Shown in pieces: positions 8,948-17,301 of a stretch of DNA of 64,000 nt. Position 1 is the first letter of the stretch; each line of letters opens with the position of its first letter. The notes beneath the pieces were generated by a model, which had not been told where the DNA came from, made no database searches, and was given only the letters and a program-made list of their open reading frames with translations. The stretch covers positions 588,945 to 652,944 of the forward strand of contig NZ_BMLV01000001.1 of assembly GCF_014645495.1 (NCBI RefSeq), in the 5' to 3' direction. The translations under genes and the position numbers were made by a program. Source of the stretch: Cloacibacterium rupense. Its GTDB lineage: Bacteria; Bacteroidota; Bacteroidia; Flavobacteriales; Weeksellaceae.

Positions 8948-8978
8948 TTTGTGTAGTCTTTTATATATTGTATTTTTG
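8948..8978 (+). promoter_or_regulatory. Bacteroidota-type promoter of pruA
   Basis: TTTG at 8948-8951 and TATTTTTG at 8971-8978 match the -33 and -7 elements with a 19-bp spacer. The start codon lies 33 bp downstream. Confidence 0.75.
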
Positions 8979-9011
8979 TAAAGAATCAATTTTAATATAA
9001 AAATTAAAAAT

Positions 9012-10637
9012 ATGTCATTTGCAATTTCTAGAGTACCCGCTCCTAAAAATGAACCTGTAAGAAGCTATGCTCCCGGTTCTGCAGAGATTAAATCTCTCAT
9101 CTCCACTTATAAAAAAATGTGGAAAGAAAAAGTAGAAATCCCAATGATTATTGACGGAAAGGAAGTAAAAACTGATGAAAAAGCCAGTTTACACTCTCCT
9201 CAAGATCATAAACATACGTTAGGCTTCTATTATAAAGGAAACAAAAAGCACGTAGATGATGCCATAAAATCTTGTTTGAAAGCCAGAAAAGAATGGGCAG
9301 AATTACCTTGGGAACAGCGTGCCTCAATCTTTTTAAAAGCCGCAGATTTATTGGCAGGACCATACCGTGATAAAATCAATGCTGCTACCATGATTGGACA
9401 AAGCAAGAATGTTTTTCAGGCAGAAATAGACAGTGCTTGTGAAGCGATAGATTTCTTGAGATTTAACGTACAATTTATGACAGAATTGTATTCTGAGCAA
9501 CCGGTATCAGATGCCGGCATCTGGAACAGAGCAGAATACAGACCACTAGAAGGTTTTACCTACGCTATTACTCCATTTAATTTTACCGCTATTGCGCTTA
9601 ATTTGCCAACTTCTATGGCTTTGATGGGAAATGTAGTGGTTTGGAAACCTTCTGCCACCCAAATCTACTCTGCTAAAGTAATAATGGATGTATTGATGGA
9701 AGCAGGTTTACCAGCTGGGGTTATCAATATGGTATTTTCTGGAGGTGCAGAAACCTCTCAGCAGATTCTAAGTCACCCAGACTTTGCGGGAATCCATTTC
9801 ACGGGTTCTACAGAAGTTTTCCAATCTTTATGGAGACAAATTGGCGAAAACATTCATTTATATAAAACTTATCCAAGAATAGTAGGTGAAACAGGTGGTA
9901 AAGACTTTGTAGTAGCCCACCCTTCTGCTATACCTAGTCAAGTTGCTACGGCATTGGTAAGAGGTGCTTTTGAATATCAAGGACAAAAATGTTCTGCCGC
10001 TTCTAGAGCCTACATCCCTAAATCTCTTTGGAAAGAAGTGAAAAAAATAATGGGAGCGCAATTGGCAGAAATAAAAATGGGAAGCCCAGAAGACCCATCT
10101 AACTTTGTGAATGCGGTAATCGACAAAAATTCTTTTGACAAATGCAAAGGCTATATCGATAGAGCTAATAAATCTAAAGAGGCTAAAGTAATTTTCGGTG
10201 GTGGTTGTGATGCCAAAAAAGGTTGGTTTGTAGAGCCTACAGTAATAGAGACCAGCAATCCTCACTACGAAAGTATGGAAGAAGAAATCTTTGGTCCTAT
10301 TCTTACTCTTTATGTTTACGAAGATAAAGATTGGAAAAAAACCTTACAATTGGTAGACGAAACTTCACCATACGCATTAACAGGTGCTATTTTCGCTCAA
10401 GACAGATATGCGATTAATGAGGCGACCAAAGCGCTAGAAAATGCTGCGGGTAATTTCTATATTAATGATAAGCCAACAGGTGCAGTGGTAGGTCAACAAC
10501 CATTTGGAGGAGCTAGAGCTTCTGGAACAAACGACAAGGCTGGTTCTAAAATGAATTTATTGCGTTGGGTATCTGCTAGAAGTATTAAAGAAAACTTCTT
10601 ATCTCCTACAGATTATAAATATCCTTTCTTAGGTTAA
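9012..10637 (+). CDS. pruA: L-glutamate gamma-semialdehyde (P5C) dehydrogenase
   Basis: This 541-residue aldehyde dehydrogenase oxidises P5C/glutamate semialdehyde to glutamate with NAD, the second step of proline breakdown. It is the stand-alone form related to eukaryotic ALDH4A1 rather than bifunctional PutA. Catalytic Glu293 lies in GETGGKDF and nucleophile Cys327 in YQGQKCSAASR. Other motifs are TPFNFTAIALNLP, HFTGSTEVF and EIFGPILTLYVY. No proline dehydrogenase is in the window. It has its own promoter and a shared terminator, so it is monocistronic. Confidence 0.95.
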   Translation: MSFAISRVPAPKNEPVRSYAPGSAEIKSLISTYKKMWKEKVEIPMIIDGKEVKTDEKASLHSPQDHKHTLGFYYKGNKKHVDDAIKSCLKARKEWAELPWEQRASIFLKAADLLAGPYRDKINAATMIGQSKNVFQAEIDSACEAIDFLRFNVQFMTELYSEQPVSDAGIWNRAEYRPLEGFTYAITPFNFTAIALNLPTSMALMGNVVVWKPSATQIYSAKVIMDVLMEAGLPAGVINMVFSGGAETSQQILSHPDFAGIHFTGSTEVFQSLWRQIGENIHLYKTYPRIVGETGGKDFVVAHPSAIPSQVATALVRGAFEYQGQKCSAASRAYIPKSLWKEVKKIMGAQLAEIKMGSPEDPSNFVNAVIDKNSFDKCKGYIDRANKSKEAKVIFGGGCDAKKGWFVEPTVIETSNPHYESMEEEIFGPILTLYVYEDKDWKKTLQLVDETSPYALTGAIFAQDRYAINEATKALENAAGNFYINDKPTGAVVGQQPFGGARASGTNDKAGSKMNLLRWVSARSIKENFLSPTDYKYPFLG

Positions 10638-10660
10638 GATTTAACTTTAAATACAATAAA

Positions 10661-10695
10661 AACGCCTCTCAAGATTTTGAGAGGCGTTTGGTTTT
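10661..10695. terminator. Bidirectional terminator between pruA and fadL-type gene
   Basis: A perfect 12-bp stem AACGCCTCTCAA/TTGAGAGGCGTT with loop GATT is flanked by A-rich and T-rich sides. It serves both convergent genes. Confidence 0.88.
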
Positions 10696-10709
10696 TCATC
10701 ATTTGCATT

Positions 10710-11993
10710 TTAGAAATGATAGTCTACCCCTAACTGAACCATAGAAGTATTCATTTCATAAGAAACAGAACTTCCAGGTATTGCTCCATATGGGTTAGAT
10801 GGAGACGCCATCATAGGATTTAGCAATTGTCCTGTAGTAGAACCAGCGCTAGTTCCGTAATGGTAGTTGGCGTTGATGGTTAATTTAGGCGTTGCTTTAT
10901 ACCCTACCCCAAACTCATAAGCATGTTTGATGATGGCAGAAGCAGGAATAGAGAACATTGCCAATTCTGGTTTTATTGGGTTTGAGCTATAGGTATATCC
11001 TACTCTAATAGGGAATTTTTCAAAACCTTTGTATTGTAAACCAGCTGAAACGATAGACATATTTTGCCATCCAAAACCTGCGATAGAACCATTCATGTTC
11101 CATCCTGTGGTTTTGAAACCTTTGGTATTTTCGTAATCTACATATCTGTAATCTAATGCTAAGTCTATCATTTTATTAGAATACCCTGTACCAATAGAAT
11201 AAATAGCCGGGAAATCCATTCTGAACTTATTTTCAGGAGCGGCAGAACCGTCAAGATAAGTGTTATCAAATTTAAATTCATTAAAGAACACTGGAGTTTT
11301 GTAAGAAGCTCCTAGTTTGAAACCTGAATCTGATTTGTAATACACCCCAAACTGCGCTCCAAAACCAAATGCAGAAGCATTGTCAGAATTAGGATAGCCC
11401 ATGGTCATGCTGGGGCCTGCCAATGGATTAGGATGAATTTTCAAACTAGAATAATTGATGTTTGGTTGGATACCGATGGATAAATTATTACTCAACTTGT
11501 ATGCGTAGGCAAAACCTACTTGCATCAACATATAATTGGATTCTAAATTACCAAAACCACCATACTGTTGTGGTGCTAAAACAGGATTGGTCATATCCTC
11601 TGGATATTCTACCCCAAATCCGCTTACCCCAAAAATGGAAACGCCAAATTTATGTTTATCATTCTTCCCAAAAGTAAATGCAACTGCAGGCATTACAGAA
11701 TTAGGTTTTTGGTCTTCGGTAGTGCCAGACATGGTAGCAGTACCATTGTTAAAAGAAGAAGACAATTTAGGATTAGACATAAAAAGTCCTGCGCTTACAG
11801 AAAGGTCGTTGCCAGAAAACTCTGTGATTCCCGCAGGATTCCATTGTAGTGCTCCGCTTATATCAATCACCTGACCCGTAGAAGCTCCTCCCATAGACAT
11901 ATTTACAGAACCTATACCTTGCATTAAATGGCCTGTTTGTGCCATAATAACTCCAGAGAATAATATTCCTAGAGTAGTAATTACTTTTTTCAT
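10710..11993 (-). CDS. OMPP1/FadL/TodX family outer-membrane transport protein
   Basis: This 427-residue outer-membrane barrel has its start chosen at the signal peptide (MKKVITTLGILFSG), nine codons inside the longest frame. The FadL hallmark near the mature N-terminus is visible: GIGSVNMSMGGASTG, then ALQWNPAGI. The barrel strands end in the aromatic terminus QLGVDYHF. Family members let long-chain fatty acids or other hydrophobic compounds diffuse across the outer membrane. A possible -7 element (reading TAACTTTG on the minus strand) lies at 12018-12025. The substrate is unknown. Confidence 0.88.
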   Translation of the reverse strand: MKKVITTLGILFSGVIMAQTGHLMQGIGSVNMSMGGASTGQVIDISGALQWNPAGITEFSGNDLSVSAGLFMSNPKLSSSFNNGTATMSGTTEDQKPNSVMPAVAFTFGKNDKHKFGVSIFGVSGFGVEYPEDMTNPVLAPQQYGGFGNLESNYMLMQVGFAYAYKLSNNLSIGIQPNINYSSLKIHPNPLAGPSMTMGYPNSDNASAFGFGAQFGVYYKSDSGFKLGASYKTPVFFNEFKFDNTYLDGSAAPENKFRMDFPAIYSIGTGYSNKMIDLALDYRYVDYENTKGFKTTGWNMNGSIAGFGWQNMSIVSAGLQYKGFEKFPIRVGYTYSSNPIKPELAMFSIPASAIIKHAYEFGVGYKATPKLTINANYHYGTSAGSTTGQLLNPMMASPSNPYGAIPGSSVSYEMNTSMVQLGVDYHF

Positions 11994-12138
11994 GATTTTT
12001 TTATTATTTATGCTTAACAAAGTTACTTTGCTAAAACATCTGTAGTATTATGATAAGTACTGCGTTTTGTCACGTTACACGTATATTACCATACATAGAA
12101 TAAATATTACCACGAAAAGAGGTTGTAAAACAAAAAAA

Positions 12139-12160
12139 TCCTCTCACTTTCGTGAGAGGA
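12139..12160. terminator. Terminator downstream of the methyltransferase gene
   Basis: A perfect 9-bp stem TCCTCTCAC/GTGAGAGGA with a 4-base loop is flanked by seven A on the left and six T on the right. It lies 113 bp past the methyltransferase stop, ahead of the fadL-type gene on the same strand. Confidence 0.75.
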
Positions 12161-12272
12161 ACATTTTTTCATTGTATTTTTATAATCAAACTCAGATTAT
12201 AATCCAAATATATAATTTTTTTTTGATATAAATCATATTTTTAATAAAAATTAATACTAAGGCATCAAATCT

Positions 12273-13064
12273 TTATTTTTTCTTGGCCATTATTGAATAC
12301 ATCAAAGGAATTTTGTCAAATAATTCAGAAATTCTATATTTACCAGGCTCGAACTCTATTGTTTTTTTGAAACAAGCGTAGGGAGACCAGTCATATTCTT
12401 GGAAATCATTAAGACTAAAACCGTTATTGATGAGGTTTTGGATGACTTCTGCCAAAGAATGATTCCACATGACATATTCTTGAGAAAGAAGAGCAGATTG
12501 GTCTGCATAAGTTCCCTCATAAGTTTCTATAATAGGTTCTTTGCTAGAATAAGGATATTTGACATAGGTAAAATCATCATCAAACATCCATACCACAGGA
12601 TGAAATTCTACCATTACAAAAGTACCATTAGGTTTTAGAAATTTAGAAATCACCTGGGCCCACTTTTTCATATCGGGCAACCAACCTATTACTCCATAAC
12701 TGGTAAAAACCACATCAAATTCCTCTTCTAAAATATGAGGAAGTTGATAAACATCTGCTTCTATAAAATTGACATTTACGCCACATTGAGCGGCTAATTT
12801 TTGGGCTTCGGCAATGGCTTTGTCTGATAAGTCAACCGCTGTGACCTCGGCACCCATTCTGGCCAATGAAATAGAATCTTGTCCGAAATGACATTGCAAG
12901 TGTAGGATTTTCTTCCCACTAACATCTCCTAAAAGTGCTAATTCTGGCTCGTTAAGAGAAGTTCTGCCCGCTATAAACTCTTCCACAAAATAAAAGTCAG
13001 AAGTTAAGTGAAAAGCGACCTTATTATTCCAAGATTTTTTATTGATTTCTAGGTAATTAAGCAT
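12273..13064 (-). CDS. Class I SAM-dependent methyltransferase
   Basis: This is a 263-residue cytoplasmic methyltransferase. Motif I is KKILHLQCHFGQDSISLA, motif II AEVTAVDLSDKAI, the acidic motif VNFIEADVYQLP, and motif IV DVVFTSYGVIGWLPD, followed by LKPNGTFVMVEFHP. The HFGQD form of motif I is common in a broad UbiE-like group with unassigned substrates. It is a single gene with no metabolic neighbours, so the substrate cannot be named. Confidence 0.85.
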   Translation of the reverse strand: MLNYLEINKKSWNNKVAFHLTSDFYFVEEFIAGRTSLNEPELALLGDVSGKKILHLQCHFGQDSISLARMGAEVTAVDLSDKAIAEAQKLAAQCGVNVNFIEADVYQLPHILEEEFDVVFTSYGVIGWLPDMKKWAQVISKFLKPNGTFVMVEFHPVVWMFDDDFTYVKYPYSSKEPIIETYEGTYADQSALLSQEYVMWNHSLAEVIQNLINNGFSLNDFQEYDWSPYACFKKTIEFEPGKYRISELFDKIPLMYSIMAKKK

Positions 13065-13204
13065 TTTAATTGAAGTTTAAAACAAAGATAAAATTATTCT
13101 ACAAATTCTGTAATGTATAGAATAAATGTTGTAACTTTATAGGGCGATAAAATTTCACTTAGAAAACACACTCACAAAAATATTAACACAAAAAAATCAC
13201 AATT

Positions 13205-13492
13205 ATGAAAAAAGGAGTAAAAATAGTTGGGCTTTTAGCCGGCTTAGGAGCATTGGCATTTTGGAGATATAAAAGAGCTACTCCAGAGGAAAAACAAAAA
13301 GTAAATGATTTTATCAACAATGCTAAAGATAATATCAATAAATTCAGTGATGAACTAAAAACTAAAGCTGAAGACCTAAAAAACCAAGCCGAAAATAAGT
13401 ACAATGAGTACAAATCACAGGCAGAAACTAAGATGGAAGACATCAAGGAAAAAGTGGAGGAAAAAATAGAAGAGGTAAAAACTGAATACTAA
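13205..13492 (+). CDS. Small YtxH-like amphipathic helical protein
   Basis: This 95-residue protein has a short hydrophobic N-terminal segment (IVGLLAGLGALAFW) and then a long, highly charged helix with an 11-residue-like rhythm (NNAKDNINKFSDELKTKAED, then YKSQAETKMEDIKEKVEEK). This resembles YtxH/apolipoprotein-type stress proteins and membrane-anchored helices. It has its own terminator and no operon partners. A role in envelope or desiccation stress is only suggested by the composition. Confidence 0.75.
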   Translation: MKKGVKIVGLLAGLGALAFWRYKRATPEEKQKVNDFINNAKDNINKFSDELKTKAEDLKNQAENKYNEYKSQAETKMEDIKEKVEEKIEEVKTEY

Positions 13493-13495
13493 TGA

Positions 13496-13520
13496 AAAAG
13501 CCATCGTTTTGATGGCTTTT
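13496..13520. terminator. Bidirectional terminator between small helical gene and DUF1835 gene
   Basis: A 10-bp stem AAAAGCCATC/GATGGCTTTT with a 5-base loop. Its right end touches the stop codon of the minus-strand DUF1835 gene. Confidence 0.82.
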
Positions 13521-13935
13521 ATTTTATAATTTCAGAATTTTCTCTAAAATCTATTTGCTGAAAAAAGTCTTCGCAAGTCTTATTATCTGGTAAAACTCTT
13601 TTCTTTATCCAATTTTTATTTTGGAAAACGTCTAATAAAAACGCTAAATTTCTCAAGCAAAATTCATCATTACCAAACCAAAAATAGACTGTTGCTTCAG
13701 AGGGAATTTTATCCATTTTTAAAAATACTGAAACTACTTTCTCGCGGTAATTTTCATCAGGAAATAATGCTTTGAAATAATCTGCTCTTTTCTGAAAAAA
13801 TATTTCTAATTCATTCACATCATAAGAAGAATCTCCTTCTATCAATGCTTCTCTGAAAGGATATACTTTATCATTATGAGTTAAAAATTCCTTAAGATGA
13901 TCACCATTTACGATATGATATTCAAGAGCTTCCAA
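13519..13935 (-). CDS. Short DUF1835-like protein
   Basis: This 138-residue protein matches the N-terminal DUF1835 pattern: YHIVNGDHLKEFL, a conserved FREALIEGD, and VYFWFGNDEFCLRNLAFLLD. DUF1835 proteins usually continue into a second domain and are about twice as long. Here the frame stops soon after the WFGNDEF block, at the terminator hairpin, so the gene may be a truncated or minimal form. It lies 7 bp after hisS and is probably co-transcribed. The molecular function of the family is unknown. Confidence 0.65.
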   Translation of the reverse strand: MEALEYHIVNGDHLKEFLTHNDKVYPFREALIEGDSSYDVNELEIFFQKRADYFKALFPDENYREKVVSVFLKMDKIPSEATVYFWFGNDEFCLRNLAFLLDVFQNKNWIKKRVLPDNKTCEDFFQQIDFRENSEIIK

Positions 13936-13942
13936 TAAATAA

Positions 13943-15286
13943 TTATTTTAAAAACTCTTCTATTTTCATTGTTTTTTGCTCACCAGAAGTTAGATTTTTG
14001 ATGGTGATGTTTCCTTCTGATATTTCTTGTTCACCCAAGAAAATTAGATTTTCTATGCCTTTCTTTTCGGCGTAGGTAAATTGTTTTTTAAGTTTTGCAC
14101 TTTCAGGGTAAATTTCTGCAGCAATTCCTTTTTCACGAAGTTTTGCTAAAACTTTCATCGCTTCTGCCGCTTCTTTTTCGCCATAGTTGGCAAAAAGAAA
14201 TTCTATTTTTCTTTCAGAATTTTGCGGAAAAAGATTCAGTTCTTCTATCACGAGGTAAATTCTATCCAACCCAAAAGAAATGCCAATTCCAGGAATATTT
14301 TTCACGCCGAAAACTTCGGTAAGGTTGTTATATCTACCACCACCACCAATAGAACCCATTTCTACCCCTTGCGCTTTCACTTCGAAAATAGCGCCAGTAT
14401 AATAGTCTAAACCACGAGCCAAAGTAATGTTGAACACCAACTCGTCTTCAATTCCTAAATTTTTACAATTTTCTAAAACAAATTCTAGTTCTTCTACTCC
14501 ACTTTTCCCGATTTCTACATTAGCGAAATTGGTTTTTAGGATTTCTAAAACTTCAGATTGAGGTTTATTATCGAAAAGGAAACTTAGTTTTTCAATGGCT
14601 TCATCAGCAATATTTTTCTCTTGAAGTTCTTTTACTACGCCATCTTTCCCAATTTTATCTAATTTATCTAAAGCAACAGTAAAATCTATCAATTGCTCAG
14701 AAATATTGGCAAATTCTGCCAAACCAGAAAGAATTTTACGATTATTGATGTGTATTTTTACAGGAATTTGTAATTCTTTGAACGACTTTAGATACAACTG
14801 CACCAATTCTACTTCTTGCCAAAGACTTTCGCTACCCACCACATCTGCATCGCACTGATAAAACTCTCTGAAACGGCCTTTTTGTGGTCTATCTGCTCTC
14901 CAAACTGGTTGAATTTGGTAACGCTTAAAAGGAAAAGTAAGCGTTCCTTGATTCATGGCTACAAAACGTGCAAACGGAACGGTTAAGTCATATCTAAGGG
15001 CTTTTTCAGAAATCTGAGCAATTAGTTTTTGAGAATTTTTAGCATTCCAATCTTCCTCTTTGGTTTTACTTGCGTAATCTCCAGAATTAAGGATTTTAAA
15101 AATCAATCTATCGCCTTCTTCACCGTACTTTCCGGTTAGAGTCGATAAATTTTCAAAACTTGGCGTTTCCAAAGGTTGAAATCCGAAGAGTTCAAAATTC
15201 TTTTGTAAAGTATTGATGATGTATTTTCTGCGGTAAACTTCCTGCGCTGTAAAATCTCTGGTTCCTTTCGCTAAACTTGGCTTCAT
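13943..15286 (-). CDS. hisS: Histidyl-tRNA synthetase
   Basis: This 447-residue class II aminoacyl-tRNA synthetase has its start chosen at [12 protein letters not shown], the normal HisS N-terminus; the longer frame adds 17 residues encoded in a repeat-rich leader. Motif 2 lies around [29 protein letters not shown]. The histidine-specific loops [15 protein letters not shown] and [12 protein letters not shown], and motif 3 [14 protein letters not shown], are present, followed by the anticodon-binding domain. The catalytic core is complete. The leader contains four 7-bp repeats directly before the start. Confidence 0.95.
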   Translation of the reverse strand: MKPSLAKGTRDFTAQEVYRRKYIINTLQKNFELFGFQPLETPSFENLSTLTGKYGEEGDRLIFKILNSGDYASKTKEEDWNAKNSQKLIAQISEKALRYDLTVPFARFVAMNQGTLTFPFKRYQIQPVWRADRPQKGRFREFYQCDADVVGSESLWQEVELVQLYLKSFKELQIPVKIHINNRKILSGLAEFANISEQLIDFTVALDKLDKIGKDGVVKELQEKNIADEAIEKLSFLFDNKPQSEVLEILKTNFANVEIGKSGVEELEFVLENCKNLGIEDELVFNITLARGLDYYTGAIFEVKAQGVEMGSIGGGGRYNNLTEVFGVKNIPGIGISFGLDRIYLVIEELNLFPQNSERKIEFLFANYGEKEAAEAMKVLAKLREKGIAAEIYPESAKLKKQFTYAEKKGIENLIFLGEQEISEGNITIKNLTSGEQKTMKIEEFLK

Positions 15287-15292
15287 TTTTTG

Positions 15293-15445
15293 TAATTGAT
15301 AAATGATAATTGGTAACTGATTTGCAAAAATACGCAAAAAAAATTTGCTGGATGCTGGATGTTAGATGCTGGATGAATACTTGTTGCCTAAATATCAATT
15401 TAACATTAATCATTTATCTATCATCATTTATGAAACATCAATCAT
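15293..15445. repeat. Degenerate 7-bp repeats filling the hisS leader and GNAT tail
   Basis: Three groups share a 7-bp period. At 15293-15320 the units are TAATTGA TAAATGA TAATTGG TAACTGA. At 15351-15378 they are GATGCTG GATGTTA GATGCTG GATGAAT. From about 15409 to 15445 units of the type ATCATTT/ATCAATC encode the last residues and the stop of the acetyltransferase. Confidence 0.7.
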
Positions 15446-15925
15446 GCTTTTCAGCATCCAAAGATTGCAACCTCCATGTCCAGAATTTCCTAGTGGTTTT
15501 TCTAGAAATTGGAAGCCTTGTTTTTCGTAAATGGTAACGGCAGTAGAAAACTCAGGAATGCTTTCTAAATAAATCTGAGAATAGCCAAATTCTTTGGCGG
15601 TTTCTATGGTTTTTTCTAATAATAATCTGCCAATACCTCTTCCTCTTCCGTTTTCTGAAATATAGAATTTTACGAGTTCTGTGCAATTTTCTGGCAAGTT
15701 TTCGGTGGGGAAAATTCCGCAACAGCCTACAATTTTATCGTCTAATTCCGCTACCCAAAGTTGAGATTTCGGAGTTTGAAACAAAGCAAATAAATCATCT
15801 GTTGTAGGATCTTGATAGACAGTTCCTGCAGTGCATTTTACTTCGAAATCATGAAAGCAACTTCTGATAATTTTGGCTAAAACGACGTTGTCTGTGGATT
15901 GGATTGGTCTGATATTGATTTTCAT
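15428..15925 (-). CDS. GNAT family N-acetyltransferase
   Basis: This 165-residue protein has the GNAT fold. The acetyl-CoA loop motif A is ISENGRGRGIGRLLLEKTI, preceded by the strand LWVAELDDKIVGCCGIFP and followed by IYLESIPEFSTAVTIYEKQGF. The substrate is unknown; the closest general type is the amino-acid or small-molecule acetyltransferases. The C-terminal residues (MIDVS) and the stop are encoded within the 7-bp repeat tract, so the natural C-terminus may have been altered by repeat expansion. It is not clearly co-transcribed with hisS. Confidence 0.85.
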   Translation of the reverse strand: MKINIRPIQSTDNVVLAKIIRSCFHDFEVKCTAGTVYQDPTTDDLFALFQTPKSQLWVAELDDKIVGCCGIFPTENLPENCTELVKFYISENGRGRGIGRLLLEKTIETAKEFGYSQIYLESIPEFSTAVTIYEKQGFQFLEKPLGNSGHGGCNLWMLKSMIDVS

Positions 15926-15969
15926 CTTTCAAAAATAGTGATTTTGAATGCAAAGATGAAATCTTAAAA

Positions 15970-16003
15970 ATAAAAAGCCTTGCCAAAAAAATGACAAGGC
16001 GAT
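15970..16003 (-). terminator. Terminator downstream of ssb paralogue
   Basis: GCCTTG/CAAGGC stem with an A-rich loop, followed on the minus strand by a T-rich tail. It lies 21 bp past the ssb stop. Confidence 0.65.
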
Positions 16004-16023
16004 AGTTTCATTTGTGTTTTTCT

Positions 16024-16353
16024 CTATTTGGCACCTAAAAGAACCAATTCATCTACTCTAATTTCTGTAAAATAGCGTTTTTGTCCGTCTTTGTCGTCAT
16101 ACGTTCTGTAGGTTAGTTTACCTTCTACGGCAATTTCTTTTCCTTTTTGCACGTATTTTTCCATAATATCTGCTAGTTTTCCGTTGAAAACCAGATTGTG
16201 CCATTGTGTTTCTTCTACTCTTTCACCAAGAGAATTGGTATAAAAATCATTGGTAGCAAGAGATACTTTAGCGATTTTTCCTTTTTCGAAATTTACGATT
16301 TCTACTTCTTTACCGGTGTGACCAATCAACGTCACTTTGTTTCTTAAAGACAT
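16024..16353 (-). CDS. ssb: Single-stranded DNA-binding protein, short form without C-terminal tail
   Basis: This 109-residue protein is a complete SSB-type OB fold: RNKVTLIGHTGKEVEI, then AKVSLATNDFY, TQWHNLVFNGKLADI, VQKGKEIAVEGKLTYR and RYFTEIRVDELVLLG. It stops right after the OB fold. The flexible tail with the acidic DDDIPF-type tip, which recruits repair and replication partners in typical SSBs, is absent. Flavobacteria often carry a second, full-length SSB, so this is probably a paralogue rather than the replicative SSB. It is transcribed alone. Confidence 0.9.
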   Translation of the reverse strand: MSLRNKVTLIGHTGKEVEIVNFEKGKIAKVSLATNDFYTNSLGERVEETQWHNLVFNGKLADIMEKYVQKGKEIAVEGKLTYRTYDDKDGQKRYFTEIRVDELVLLGAK

Positions 16354-16662
16354 AATAAATAAATTTTAAATTAAACGTTAGAAACGAGTCGTTCTGTAAT
16401 TCCCTCGAATCTCTGATGCAAAGTTGTGAGGAAGTAGAAAAAATAATCGGTACTTACCCATTTAAATTCGTTTGTAGTCGTTTGTAAATGGATAATTTGT
16501 TGAATTTTAGTGAGTTAAATTTATAAAACAATTATAAATTCTTAATTTAAAATTATAAAAAAACTTTTCTGAAATTAAAATCTAAGAAAAATTGACGCAA
16601 AAAGAGTAAATAAAAAAAGCTGCAAGAAATCTATTTCTTACAGCCATTAAAAACACAAATGA
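16354..16662. other. 309-bp gene-free region upstream of ssb
   Basis: It holds a short palindrome AACGA-G-TCGTT at 16383-16393 and a 10-bp tandem repeat of TCGTTTGTA at 16468-16486. That repeat lies inside an inverted repeat CCATTTA/TAAATGG (16458-16464 and 16485-16491). A terminator for the RND operon is at the right end. The rest is AT-rich without ORFs. Confidence 0.6.
16612..16644 (-). terminator. Terminator of the RND efflux operon
   Basis: Stem GCTG-n-AAGAAA/TTTCTT-n-CAGC with a TCTA loop. The minus-strand tail is seven T residues. It lies 18 bp beyond the DUF2892 stop. Confidence 0.75.
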
Positions 16663-16848
16663 TTAATCTTCGATTCCGAATTTCTTCAATATTTTTTCCA
16701 GTAAGCACCAGTTGGTGAATGCCGATTGAAAAAGGTTAAGCCCTACAAAACCTGTAAGGTAAAACCAGTTTTCGTTTACTTTTAGTCCTAAAATTAGGCT
16801 TAAAAGAATCATAAAACCGGCTACAGCGTGTATAATTCTTGTCTTCAT
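16663..16848 (-). CDS. DUF2892 family inner-membrane protein
   Basis: This 61-residue protein has two hydrophobic helices (HAVAGFMILLSLILGL and FYLTGFVGLNLFQSAF) followed by a short C-terminal tail with a cysteine (NWCLLEKILKKFGI). This is the DUF2892/YgaP-transmembrane type, often fused or adjacent to rhodanese domains. Here a rhodanese gene is at the other end of the locus (23260-23625), which supports a functional link. It is the last gene of the efflux operon, 7 bp after the PII-like gene. Confidence 0.8.
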   Translation of the reverse strand: MKTRIIHAVAGFMILLSLILGLKVNENWFYLTGFVGLNLFQSAFTNWCLLEKILKKFGIED

Positions 16849-16855
16849 ATTTAGA

Positions 16856-17161
16856 TTATATTGATTTTTCTATGTCAAGTGTTGCTACGTGAACTTTGGA
16901 TTGAAATTCTTGTTTGGCGTTGAAATTTCTTACTTTGCCACAGATTTCGTCCATTTTATCATCAGCCACAAAAGCCATGAACATTAGAGAATTGCTTTCT
17001 GTAACCTCAGAAGCAAACCAATTGTCTGCATGAGCTTCTTTGCTTTCTGCCTTATAACCTTTAACGGCAGTGTAAGAAAATACATTGACTCCAGAATGTA
17101 CCAAAAGGTCTTTTACGTTTTTTTCAAATTCTTTGATGGTGGTGATTAATAGTAGTTTCAT
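16856..17161 (-). CDS. PII-like small protein of the RND operon
   Basis: This 101-residue cytoplasmic protein has a ferredoxin-like pattern: strand MKLLLITTI, a helix, strand VNVFSYTAVKGY, strand SLMFMAFVADD, a helix, strand KVHVATLDIEK. The opening strand, the long loop after GYK and the final strand resemble PII/PII-like signal proteins, which bind nucleotides or small ligands and control transporters. Such small genes are found beside metal-type RND pumps. The call is by pattern only. It is downstream of the RND gene across a 140-bp gap with a hairpin. Confidence 0.55.
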   Translation of the reverse strand: MKLLLITTIKEFEKNVKDLLVHSGVNVFSYTAVKGYKAESKEAHADNWFASEVTESNSLMFMAFVADDKMDEICGKVRNFNAKQEFQSKVHVATLDIEKSI

Positions 17162-17194
17162 ATTTTTAGGATTATTGAGTGTTCGATTAATGAT

Positions 17195-17283
17195 GTTGAA
17201 AGTTAGAAGTTGAATTTTAAATAATAAAGAATATCTTATCGATTATTTGTGGATTCAACTTCCAGTTTTCACTTCCAACTCTT
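17195..17283. repeat. 7-bp repeats forming an inverted pair between RND and PII-like genes
   Basis: GTTGAAA GTTAGAA GTTGAAT (17195-17215) and CAACTTC CAGTTTT CACTTCC AACTCTT (17256-17283) both have a 7-bp period. A perfect 10-bp inverted repeat GAAGTTGAAT/ATTCAACTTC joins them across 37 bp, so the mRNA could form a hairpin. Confidence 0.7.
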
Positions 17284-17301
17284 TCTTTTTACTTTTTATT
17301 T

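Noticed and set aside
9858..10265. 135-residue minus-strand ORF inside pruA
   Set aside because: It is a shadow of a strongly conserved dehydrogenase and has no recognisable features or spacing of its own.
12018..12025. Full promoter for the FadL-type gene
   Set aside because: Only the -7 element fits; no TTTG or TTG at a proper distance was found, so it is mentioned only within the gene entry.
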